From positions 1-43,306 of the forward strand of contig JAFWSW010000033.1 in assembly GCA_017519205.1 (NCBI GenBank): a stretch of DNA of 43,306 nucleotides, given 5' to 3'. The DNA comes from Clostridiales bacterium. GTDB lineage: Bacteria; Bacillota; Clostridia; Saccharofermentanales; Saccharofermentanaceae. The position numbers and the translations under genes are program-made. The notes beneath the pieces were generated by a model. That model made no database searches. It was not told the DNA's origin and worked only from the letters and a program-made list of their open reading frames with translations. Of this stretch, positions 17,195 through 24,523 are shown piece after piece (the first letter of the stretch is position 1; each line of letters begins with the position of its first letter).

Positions 17195-18637
17195 ATGACA
17201 CTGATCAAGAGCCATACATGCACCAGATGCGGCGGAACGCTGGTCGTCCATAACGACCGCAAGCAGTACGAATGCCCGTATTGCAGTGTCTTTTATGACT
17301 ACGAGTATTTCAGGTCCCGGGATATCCTTGATCAGGCAGATTCTTCTCTGAAGATGCTCCAGTATGCGTCAGCGAAAGAGAAGTACGATTTTCTCCTTAC
17401 GAAAGATCCCCATAGTTTCCGTGCGCTCCGCGGAATCCTTCTTTGTGATGCGAAGATCAACCGGCCGTCCGAGTTATCGAAGCCGGAGAACGTTTTAAGG
17501 ATCACGCCGGCCTCTCTTAGTGAAGCCGAAGAAGATGCAAGAGAGGAAGAGAAAGCGTATTTTTCCAAGATCCGTCTTATGTATGAGATCGCAAAGTATT
17601 CCCGCGCCAACCAGCAGGAAAAAGAGCGGATCGAGAAGGGCCGCGAGCAGTTATTTGAAACTCAGGCGGAGCGCTCCGAAGCACTCGCCAAAAACAGAGA
17701 AAGAAGCAAGAGATTTTCAGAAGAGTTCGCCAAGCTTTATAAGCAGCTTTCGGAACTTGAGCCTGAAGAGGTTAAAGTAAGAAGCGATGAGCAGAAAGAA
17801 TCCGGCCTTATTCAGGTGAACTTAAAGGTGTCAAAGTCCTGTGCTTCCTGCGGCGGCGAGCTGATCGTCAATCTCGACAGACAGGTATATGAATGTCCTT
17901 TCTGCGGTGTGACCTACGACTTCGATTTTATCCGCGATGAGACAGCGATGGACGAGGCGGAAGAAGCGCTTTCGAAGTCCCAGTTTCTCAAGGCGGACGC
18001 GATCTATGCATACATCCTTACCGTTGATCCGAAGAACTTCACCGCACTTCGCGGACGTATCCTCTGCGCGGCGAAATGGACAGGCATAAGGATCGCATCA
18101 AAGAATGCGGAGATCTATATGCGCAAAGCACATATTCCGACCATGAAAGAGCGTGTCGAAGAAGCCATCTCCGTCTGCGACAGTGCGGACAGACCGTACT
18201 TTGAAGAATTCGGGAAGATCTTCCCGGAATATGAAAACTACATTAACAACAGCAGTCCGACGAACCGCTTCAGAAAAGACAGTCACCGCCTGACAAAGAC
18301 AAGAGGTGAACTCGAAGATGAGATGGATGTCCTGAGAGATGAGAGGGATAAGTATCTCGATGAGCGTGACAAGCGCAGAAAAGACGGCATTTTCTTACTT
18401 GAGGAAATCTACTATAGTGCGAAAGCGAATGCGGTGCAAAAAGAGATAAATGAAGTGTACGACAGCAGATCGATCGTCGATGAACAGTTAAGTGAGACCG
18501 TCGAGGAGATCTCCAAACTGAGTACGGAAGCGCAGCACTCCATCAAGGTGATCGAAAAGCACCTGAGAGATATACTGAAGATCGAAACAGACAGGGAACT
18601 GTCACAGAAGGCTACCGGAGGACCGAGTGAGACATGA
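17195..18637 (+). CDS. Double zinc-ribbon / TPR-like protein, copy 1 (480 aa)
   Basis: The protein is an internal duplication. Each half starts with a four-cysteine zinc ribbon (Cys9, 12, 27, 30 and Cys216, 219, 234, 237; pattern CxxCGG...YECPxC). Each ribbon is followed by a TPR-like helical hairpin (YASAKEKYDFLLTKDPHSFR and FLKADAIYAYILTVDPKNFT, each then continuing ALRGxxLC) and a long charged coiled-coil stretch (about 125-205 and 355-465). No signal peptide or membrane segment is visible, so it is likely cytosolic. The ribosome site is GGAGG. Its stop overlaps the start of its paralogue by four bases (ATGA). Zinc ribbons of this kind bind nucleic acid or protein; TPR-like repeats bind proteins. 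I do not recognise a characterised family and give no function. Confidence 0.85.
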   Translation: MTLIKSHTCTRCGGTLVVHNDRKQYECPYCSVFYDYEYFRSRDILDQADSSLKMLQYASAKEKYDFLLTKDPHSFRALRGILLCDAKINRPSELSKPENVLRITPASLSEAEEDAREEEKAYFSKIRLMYEIAKYSRANQQEKERIEKGREQLFETQAERSEALAKNRERSKRFSEEFAKLYKQLSELEPEEVKVRSDEQKESGLIQVNLKVSKSCASCGGELIVNLDRQVYECPFCGVTYDFDFIRDETAMDEAEEALSKSQFLKADAIYAYILTVDPKNFTALRGRILCAAKWTGIRIASKNAEIYMRKAHIPTMKERVEEAISVCDSADRPYFEEFGKIFPEYENYINNSSPTNRFRKDSHRLTKTRGELEDEMDVLRDERDKYLDERDKRRKDGIFLLEEIYYSAKANAVQKEINEVYDSRSIVDEQLSETVEEISKLSTEAQHSIKVIEKHLRDILKIETDRELSQKATGGPSET

Positions 18638-20067
18638 CACTGATAAAGAGCCATAGCTGTACCAAGTGCGGTGGCGTTCTTATCGTTCACAACGACCGTC
18701 AGCAGTATGAATGCCCGTATTGCAGCGTCAATTACGATTATGAGTATTTCCGCTCCCGTATCATTCTTGAGCAGGCATCTGTTTCCCAGAAGATGCTGCA
18801 GTATGCTTCCGCGAAAGAAAAGTACGATTTTCTCCTGAAAAAAGACCCTCATAATTTTGTCGCACTTCGCGGGAATCTTCTCTGTGAAGCCGGGATCAAC
18901 CGTCCGGAAGAATTATGTAAGCCGGAGCGTGTCGTTATGCTTCGTCCCGATTCTCTGGTGCATGCCGAAGAGATGGCGGATGAGGAAGGAAAAGAGTATT
19001 TTCACAGACTTCGTCTTCTGCGGGAGATCGCAGGTTTTGTTAATTCAAACCGGCAACTGAGAAGAGATATCGAAAGAGGTATGGTGAAAGTCTGTACGAA
19101 CAGAACGGAGGCGCTTGAGAAGAATAAGGCGCTGCTCGAAAGATTCACTTCGAGTTTTCGAAATCTCTATTCACAGCTGCTTGAGCTGGAGCCGGAAGAG
19201 GTCAAACAGGAAGCGCTCCGGAAGAGTTCCGGAAAAGACGCGAAACACGATGATGACAAGCAGGTTAGACTGGAGATGTCTCCGTCGTGCACATCCTGTG
19301 GCGGCGAACTGATCGTTAATCTGAACAGACAGGTCTATGAATGCCCGTTCTGCGGGTTGTCGTTTGACTTTGACATCATTCGTGATGAGACAGCAGTTGC
19401 TGAAGCACAGGATGCTCTTTCGAAGCAGCAGTTCCTCAAAGCGGACGCGATATATAGATACATCCTTACGGTCGATCCGAAAAACTTTGCGGCGCTTCGC
19501 GGACGGATCCTCTGCGCGGCCAAATGGCCGGATCTGGGTACCACGATACAATATGCGGAGTATTACATGGAAAAAGCACACATCCCGTCATTGAAGCTTC
19601 GTATCGAGGAAGCGCTTGGCGCCTGTGAAGAATGTGACAGACCTTTTTTTGAGGGCTTCAAAAATACTGTCCCGGATATTGAAGCATTCGTAAAGGTCTC
19701 CGCTCCGTCAAATGCTCACAGAAGAAATAAAGATCGTCTGCGCAAGGAACTGTTGGAACTGGAAAAAGAATATGAAAAAGTGACAATACAATACGAAGCG
19801 CTAAATAGAATGGTACCCGGACGGTATAATGAGTTTGCGGAGGGGCTGACACCACAGCAAGAGCGGATAATGGCTAAACTTTACTACAGAAAGGAAGCTA
19901 TTGAAAGAGAAATGAAAGATCTACGGCCCTTGATCAACAAGAATGAAGAAGGTGTCACCGAGTTGGATCAAAACGGCGTGTATATGATAGGAAATATCCG
20001 TCAAAACCTCGCAAGTCTTCTGAACTTCGAGTGGCGCAAGAGTCAAAAAGAAGGAACCGCGGAGTAA
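18634..20067 (+). CDS. Double zinc-ribbon / TPR-like protein, copy 2 (477 aa)
   Basis: A tandem paralogue of the preceding gene: by manual count about 73 of the first 90 residues are identical, and the module order is the same. The zinc ribbons are Cys9, 12, 27, 30 and Cys219, 222, 237, 240. TPR-like hairpins follow at about 50-90 and 258-298, and coiled-coil segments at about 135-205 and 370-465. The C-terminal coil has diverged most and contains a different Pro/Arg-rich stretch (MVPGRYNEFAEGLTPQQERI). Translation is coupled to copy 1 by the ATGA overlap, so the two products are made together and may form a hetero-oligomer. The stop codon lies in the loop of the terminator hairpin. Confidence 0.85.
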   Translation: MTLIKSHSCTKCGGVLIVHNDRQQYECPYCSVNYDYEYFRSRIILEQASVSQKMLQYASAKEKYDFLLKKDPHNFVALRGNLLCEAGINRPEELCKPERVVMLRPDSLVHAEEMADEEGKEYFHRLRLLREIAGFVNSNRQLRRDIERGMVKVCTNRTEALEKNKALLERFTSSFRNLYSQLLELEPEEVKQEALRKSSGKDAKHDDDKQVRLEMSPSCTSCGGELIVNLNRQVYECPFCGLSFDFDIIRDETAVAEAQDALSKQQFLKADAIYRYILTVDPKNFAALRGRILCAAKWPDLGTTIQYAEYYMEKAHIPSLKLRIEEALGACEECDRPFFEGFKNTVPDIEAFVKVSAPSNAHRRNKDRLRKELLELEKEYEKVTIQYEALNRMVPGRYNEFAEGLTPQQERIMAKLYYRKEAIEREMKDLRPLINKNEEGVTELDQNGVYMIGNIRQNLASLLNFEWRKSQKEGTAE

Positions 20068-20081
20068 CGCGGTTCCTTTCA
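20051..20081. terminator. Terminator overlapping the stop codon of the second zinc-ribbon gene
   Basis: AAGGAACCGCG (20051-20061) pairs with CGCGGTTCCTT (20068-20078), and the loop GAGTAA contains the TAA stop codon. T-rich DNA follows on the plus strand and A-rich DNA precedes it, so it can also end the convergent TraX-like gene. Confidence 0.85.
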
Positions 20082-20095
20082 ATTTGCTTTTTAGA

Positions 20096-20938
20096 TTATG
20101 AAACGAGATACGCAGTGGTTGCGCAGATGGCGATGATCAGCGGGTAGAAGAGATAGAAAGTACGGTAGAACATCTTCGGTTTCTTTCTCTTTTTGTTCGG
20201 AAGAAGAAGGCAAAGCAGAAAACCCGCAAGGGAAGTTCCCTCCCAGGTGATTATCCCGGTCATGCGGAAGTAAAGATATGTATAGCACGCAGAAAAAGCC
20301 GTAAAGAAGATCATCGCGACGAAAACGCGGTTGTCGATCTTCCACCGGTGCAGAAAGTAGAACATCAGCGTACACATGACCGACATCAATGACATCGTCA
20401 GCGGAAGAAAGGTGATCAGGGTCATGCAAAGTGCGAATAAAACGATGGCCAGACCATGGAATGTAGATCTCGGCCAGGCGGGGACTTTCATGCCTTTAGG
20501 AAGGTTATTGGCATCTGTGCTGGAGATCACGACGCCGTATCTTGTGCTGTGGGATGTCTGATTCGCATCGAGAAGATTCATCGACGCGACACGGTCACGC
20601 GGAAGTGAGACAAGCAGTTCCACACCAAACAGGATGATAAAGGCGATCAGCCAGGTGAATACGATATTGAATCGTGTGGGCTTCGGCCCGTCTTTCCAGC
20701 AAAGATAGGAGATCAGGAAGACCGCCTGCGATGCATATGCCGTGAAGGCGATGCGGAGAAAATAGCGGTACGTGTTTCTTGTCAGGAAGAATCCTTCAAC
20801 CAGGGCCTGTGCGAAGAAGGGCATGGAGAAATAACCGATGATAGTCAGCACGAAAATGACCGTAGAGGGCAGGATCCCGTCGAAAAACAGGGCCGCCGTG
20901 CCGCAGATCATGAACAGATATGCCAATATCTTCTTCAC
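20096..20938 (-). CDS. TraX-like multi-pass membrane protein (280 aa)
   Basis: There are about eight hydrophobic segments spread over 280 residues and short charged loops. The stretch FSMPFFAQALVEGFFLTRNT, continuing YRYFLRIAFTAYASQ, is the hallmark of the TraX family (in F plasmids the member that acetylates pilin; most chromosomal members have no known substrate). The start is a GTG at 20938 preceded by GGGGG; the overlapping ATG at 20940 is out of frame. It stands alone, convergent with the zinc-ribbon pair and divergent from mreB. An acyltransferase role is only a family-based guess. Confidence 0.7.
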   Translation of the reverse strand: MKKILAYLFMICGTAALFFDGILPSTVIFVLTIIGYFSMPFFAQALVEGFFLTRNTYRYFLRIAFTAYASQAVFLISYLCWKDGPKPTRFNIVFTWLIAFIILFGVELLVSLPRDRVASMNLLDANQTSHSTRYGVVISSTDANNLPKGMKVPAWPRSTFHGLAIVLFALCMTLITFLPLTMSLMSVMCTLMFYFLHRWKIDNRVFVAMIFFTAFSACYTYLYFRMTGIITWEGTSLAGFLLCLLLPNKKRKKPKMFYRTFYLFYPLIIAICATTAYLVS

Positions 20939-20979
20939 ATTTTACCCCCAATTTGTAAAATGAATGCAATCCATTAACG

Positions 20980-21008
20980 TTGAAAGATAAGCACATTTAT
21001 TGTATCAT
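20980..21008 (+). promoter_or_regulatory. Promoter of the MreB-type gene
   Basis: TTGAAA (20980-20985) and TATCAT (21003-21008) are 17 bases apart, about 68 bases before the start codon. Confidence 0.6.
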
Positions 21009-21075
21009 TAACGTGTTTATTTGTGCATAACAATACGCTTCCTGCGTATTTCCGATATATACGAGGTGAATAATC

Positions 21076-22086
21076 ATGGGCTTAGGATTAGATATTGGAA
21101 TTGATTTGGGCACAAGCAGTGTCCTTATTTATGTTCGCGGTAAGGGCGTCGTTCTTAAGGAGCCTTCCGTAGTAGCAGTAAATACGAAGACAGGTACCGT
21201 TCTCGCGGTAGGTGAGTCTGCTTCTCTGATGCTCGGTAGAACGCCGGGGGTCGTCGAGGCGATCCGTCCTCTGAGAGATGGCGTTATTTCCGACTTTAAA
21301 GTAACCGAAGTTATGCTGAAGGCTTTCATCGGCCGTGTATGTCAGGGTATCCGTGCGACATACTTCCGTCCGACGATCGTCGTATGTGTTCCTTCCGTTA
21401 TTACTCCGGTTGAGCAGAAGGCTGTTGAAGATGCCTGCCGTCATGCCGGTGCGAAGGATGTATTCCTGATCCGTGAGCCGATCGCAGCTGCTATCGGCGC
21501 GGGTATCGATATTACAAAGGCCTGCGGTTCCATGATCGTAGATATCGGTGGTGGTACGACAGATATCGCAGTCATCTCTCTCTGCGAGCCTGTAGTTGAC
21601 TTCTCCCTGAAGGTTGCGGGCGACAAGTTTGATGAAGCGATCGTTAAGCACGTTCGTCGTAAGCACAACGTCCTTATCGGTGAGAAGACCGCGGAAGAAT
21701 TAAAGATCAACATCGGATGCGCATATCCGAGAGAAGAAGAAATGACCATGGATGTACGTGGACGTAACCTGATCACAGGTCTTCCGGCCACAGTTACTGT
21801 TTCTTCCACCGAGATGCTCGAGGCACTTGAAGAGCCGGTAGCGGCGATCTTCGATGCCGTACACTCCGTACTCGAGAGAACTCCGCCGGAGCTTATGGCT
21901 GATATCTCCCAGCGTGGTATCGTAATGACCGGTGGCGGTGCTCTGCTTTATGGTCTCGATCGTATGCTTGCCACTAAGATCGGTATCGATGTATGTGTTG
22001 CTGAAGATACCGTTTCCTGTGTTGCGATCGGTACCGGTAAAGCTCTCGGTATGATGGATAAGTTCGCTGCTCTCGGCGATACCTGA
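21076..22086 (+). CDS. MreB/Mbl-type rod-shape actin homologue
   Basis: This bacterial actin polymerises under the membrane and guides cell-wall synthesis. The ATPase signatures are intact: LDIGIDLGTSSVLIYVRGKG (phosphate 1), MIVDIGGGTTDIAVIS (phosphate 2) and RGIVMTGGGALLYGLDRML (adenosine site). VLKEPSVVAVNTKTG and EAIRPLRDGVISDF are family signatures. Its 336 residues fit MreB or Mbl, and sequence alone does not separate the two. It is mono-cistronic, with its own promoter and a strong terminator, and no mreC or mreD is adjacent, which favours an Mbl-like or second MreB copy. The ribosome site is GAGGTG. Confidence 0.94.
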   Translation: MGLGLDIGIDLGTSSVLIYVRGKGVVLKEPSVVAVNTKTGTVLAVGESASLMLGRTPGVVEAIRPLRDGVISDFKVTEVMLKAFIGRVCQGIRATYFRPTIVVCVPSVITPVEQKAVEDACRHAGAKDVFLIREPIAAAIGAGIDITKACGSMIVDIGGGTTDIAVISLCEPVVDFSLKVAGDKFDEAIVKHVRRKHNVLIGEKTAEELKINIGCAYPREEEMTMDVRGRNLITGLPATVTVSSTEMLEALEEPVAAIFDAVHSVLERTPPELMADISQRGIVMTGGGALLYGLDRMLATKIGIDVCVAEDTVSCVAIGTGKALGMMDKFAALGDT

Positions 22087-22114
22087 TCCGGATCAACTGA
22101 ACGAAATGATCACG

Positions 22115-22148
22115 AAGTGCTCCTGAATATATGTCAGGAGCACTTTTC
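22115..22148 (+). terminator. Rho-independent terminator after mreB/mbl
   Basis: AAGTGCTCCTGA and TCAGGAGCACTT form a perfect 12-bp stem with a seven-base loop, and a short T-run follows. Confidence 0.92.
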
Positions 22149-22174
22149 ATATGGCCTTCGTACAAACATGTTTA

Positions 22175-22204
22175 TTGACAAGTCTGCAAATGAACAATTA
22201 TAAT
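22175..22204 (+). promoter_or_regulatory. Consensus promoter of rho
   Basis: TTGACA (22175-22180) and TATAAT (22199-22204) both match consensus perfectly, with an 18-base spacer. Transcription should begin near 22211, giving a leader of about 180 bases. Confidence 0.85.
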
Positions 22205-22210
22205 TACAAC

Positions 22211-22391
22211 AGTTTTGATGATGTATCGCGTTAAGTGCTTTTCAAATAGATTCGAGCCGGCGGTACAGATGAGGTGTAGTTATTTTTCGCAATCATAATT
22301 GAATCATATGAGCACTTTGCACAGGGTATTTCTATATCTTTGTGCGGACGAAAAAGCAGCCGATTCCAATAGAAATTTGTGAGGTATATTT
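22211..22391 (+). promoter_or_regulatory. Long 5' leader of rho, possibly structured
   Basis: About 180 untranslated bases separate the promoter from the GTG start. GCACA (22319-22323) can pair with TGTGC (22341-22345). The loop of that hairpin contains ATTTCTAT (22328-22335), which is complementary to ATAGAAAT (22369-22376), four bases in front of the GAGG ribosome site. AAGTGCT (22233-22239) can pair with AGCACTT (22311-22317). A pseudoknot or switch controlling translation is possible, and rho genes are known to be autoregulated in other bacteria. No known riboswitch class is recognised. Confidence 0.35.
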
Positions 22392-22850
22392 GTGGCGCAA
22401 GATGATTTTTTCTCAAAGAGTAAAGAGGATCTTTCTGCAATCGCGACAGCCTTTAATCTGGTCAGTGCAGATAAGGCGGCGTCGATGAGCCAAAGTGAAC
22501 TTGCTGAACTTCTGTCTTCTGAACAAAAGAAGACGGAAAGCCCGGCGGAAAAAAAGCCGGCAGCAAAGAAACCTGCGGCGAAGCGCAGTAAGAAGACCGC
22601 CGATAAGGCAGAAGAGAAAGCGCCTTCCGATGCTTCTTCCGAAAAGACCGAAGAAGTAAAACCGGAAGAGAAGAAAGAAAAGAAAAAGGCAGCTTCTGCG
22701 AAGAAAGAAACTGCGGAGAAAAAGACTTCCGCAAGAAAAAAGAAGACCGAAGAAAAAACTCCGATCGAAGAGATTGCGGAGAAAGCTTCGGAAGTAAAAG
22801 AAGAGGCTGTGAAAGCAGAAGCTCCGACAGAAAGTACGGAGGCTCCATAG
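22392..22850 (+). CDS. rho: Rho factor, N-terminal fragment ended by an in-frame amber codon
   Basis: It starts at a GTG with GAGGT six bases upstream. Residues about 5-45 (FFSKSKEDLSAIATAFNLVS, then the segment up to LAELLSSEQ) form the Rho_N helical domain. The remainder is an Ala/Lys/Glu-rich low-complexity tract like the insertion found in many high-GC and clostridial Rho proteins. The frame stops at TAG 22848-22850 after 152 residues, but the same frame continues without another stop into the rest of Rho. On its own this product would lack all RNA-binding and ATPase parts. A substitution, an assembly error or genuine readthrough could explain it. Confidence 0.8.
   Translation: MAQDDFFSKSKEDLSAIATAFNLVSADKAASMSQSELAELLSSEQKKTESPAEKKPAAKKPAAKRSKKTADKAEEKAPSDASSEKTEEVKPEEKKEKKKAASAKKETAEKKTSARKKKTEEKTPIEEIAEKASEVKEEAVKAEAPTESTEAP
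22848..22850 (+). other. In-frame TAG inside the rho reading frame
   Basis: This is codon 153 counted from the GTG at 22392. Coding with the same composition continues on both sides (TESTEAP before, EEKSSEKAGKKS after). One base change from CAG, GAG or AAG would explain it. Confidence 0.9.
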
Positions 22851-22922
22851 GAAGAGAAGTCTTCTGAAAAAGCAGGAAAGAAATCCCGCGGCAAGAAGAC
22901 AAAGAAGGATGCAGCTGAAGAG

Positions 22923-24410
22923 GTGAAAGCCGAGGCGAAAGAAGATGCCAAAGCAGAGCCGGAGGAAGGAAAGAAAGAAGAAGCGGTAAGTGTTGAATCT
23001 TCCGAAAAAGATACTTCTTCCCAGACCTCGTCTGATGAGCAGAAGAACGAGCAGAAACAGGAGCAGAAGAACCCGAATAACCAGGGAAAGAATAAGAAGC
23101 AGAAGGGCCGCCACAGAAGCGTGGAGATCCGTCCGGCGAATGAAGCTCCGGCATCTTCGGAATCCGGGGAGAACGGTTCCGAGGAGAATGCCTCCGAAGG
23201 CGATGCTCCATCTGAACCGCAGAAGCCGCAGATCGAACCGATCGAGTTTGTCGGTGTACTGGAACTGGTACAGGAAGGCGGCTACGGCTTCGTAAGAAGA
23301 GAGAACTATCTGCCGTCTCCGCAGGACGTATTCGTACCGACCAATCTGATCCGCCGCTTCGGACTTCGTATCGGTGACCAGATCAGGGGTTTCGCGCTCC
23401 CGAAGAGAGGTCAGGAGAAGAACCTGGCATTAAGCTATATCACGACCGTTAATGATGTCGAGATCGATAAGCTCGGAAAACGTCCGCACTTTGAAAGACT
23501 TACTCCGATCTACCCGGATGAGAGATTCCGCCTGGAGACAGGAAAACAGGAACTCAGTACACGTATCATCGATCTGGTATCTCCGATCGGTAAAGGTCAG
23601 CGTGGTATGATCGTTTCCCCGCCGAAAGCAGGTAAGACGATCCTTCTTCAGAAGATTGCGAACGCGATCACACAGAACAGCCCGAAGACGAAACTCATCG
23701 TGCTTCTCATCGATGAGCGTCCGGAGGAAGTTACCGACATGCAGCGCTCTATCAAGGGCGAGGTCGTATACTCCACTTTCGATAAGAAGCCGGAGAATCA
23801 TACCAGAGTTACTGAGCTCGTTCTCGAGCGAGCGATGCGACTCGTAGAAATGGGTGAGGATGTCGTTATCCTTCTTGACTCCATGACACGTCTGGCCCGT
23901 GCTTATAACCTGACGATCACACCTACAGGAAGAACGCTGTCCGGTGGTCTCGATCCGGGATCTCTCTATGGACCGAAGCGTTTCTTCGGTGCCGCGAGAA
24001 ATATCGAGAACGGCGGTTCACTGACGATCGTAGCTACCTCTCTTATCGAGACCGGTTCCCGAATGGACGAAGTTATCTTCGAGGAATTCAAGGGAACAGG
24101 TAACATGGAAGTGTACCTCGACAGAAAACTCTCCGAGAAGCGTATCTTCCCGGCGATCGATATCAACAAGTCCGGTACACGTCGTGAGGACCTTCTCATG
24201 TCGCAGGAAGAACTCGATGCCGTATGGACGATCCGAAAAGCATTCTCCCAGATGGAGACGGCTCCGGTCACCGAGACGATCATCAACCTGCTTCTGCGTA
24301 CCAATTCGAACGATCACTTCATCCGTTCCGTCAAAGTATCCTTTGCGGACAAGGAAGTATTCGATGCGATGCGAGGCACGGGAGCAAACGGATCTGCGTC
24401 GAAAGATTAA
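22923..24410 (+). CDS. rho: Transcription termination factor Rho, main body
   Basis: This ring-shaped RNA-dependent ATPase ends transcription. The segment contains the second half of the low-complexity insert, the cold-shock-type RNA-binding domain (FVGVLELVQEGGYGFVRREN), the Walker A motif VSPPKAGKTILLQKIA, the Walker B VVILLDSMTRLARAYN, the Q-loop region GRTLSGGLDPGSL and GSLTIVATSLIETGSRMD, and a complete C-terminus (NLLLRTNSNDHFIRSVK). If the amber codon is real and not read through, translation would have to restart at the GTG 22923, which has no convincing ribosome site. The shortened Rho would lack only the N-terminal helical domain and part of the insert. The full original gene would run from 22392 to 24410 (about 671 residues). 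Confidence 0.93.
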   Translation: MKAEAKEDAKAEPEEGKKEEAVSVESSEKDTSSQTSSDEQKNEQKQEQKNPNNQGKNKKQKGRHRSVEIRPANEAPASSESGENGSEENASEGDAPSEPQKPQIEPIEFVGVLELVQEGGYGFVRRENYLPSPQDVFVPTNLIRRFGLRIGDQIRGFALPKRGQEKNLALSYITTVNDVEIDKLGKRPHFERLTPIYPDERFRLETGKQELSTRIIDLVSPIGKGQRGMIVSPPKAGKTILLQKIANAITQNSPKTKLIVLLIDERPEEVTDMQRSIKGEVVYSTFDKKPENHTRVTELVLERAMRLVEMGEDVVILLDSMTRLARAYNLTITPTGRTLSGGLDPGSLYGPKRFFGAARNIENGGSLTIVATSLIETGSRMDEVIFEEFKGTGNMEVYLDRKLSEKRIFPAIDINKSGTRREDLLMSQEELDAVWTIRKAFSQMETAPVTETIINLLLRTNSNDHFIRSVKVSFADKEVFDAMRGTGANGSASKD

Positions 24411-24437
24411 GTCTGATATACAAACAACAAAAACAAC

Positions 24438-24523
24438 AGAAGATGGAAATCTGTTGAGACACGGGTTATTTGCCATGGCAAATACTGTCTGAATGTCGAG
24501 ACTGTTTCCATCTTCTTTTTTTG
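24438..24523. terminator. Large nested hairpin between rho and lysR, probable bidirectional terminator
   Basis: The outer stem AGAAGATGGAAA (24438-24449) pairs with TTTCCATCTTCT (24505-24516) and is followed by T. Inside it, AGACA (24457-24461) can pair with TGTCT (24486-24490). At the centre is a perfect 18-base palindrome, TATTTGCCATGGCAAATA (24467-24484). On the other strand the hairpin is followed by T-rich DNA, so it can also end the LysR gene. Confidence 0.7.

Noticed and set aside
22923-22925. GTG 22923 as the natural start of rho
   Set aside because: There is no good ribosome site, and the same frame extends upstream through the TAG into a typical Rho_N domain with its own promoter and ribosome site. 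It remains possible only as a restart site.
22304-22951. Minus-strand Ser/Ala/Phe-rich frames opposite the rho insert
   Set aside because: Mirror image of the Glu/Lys/Ala repeats of rho; no start signals.
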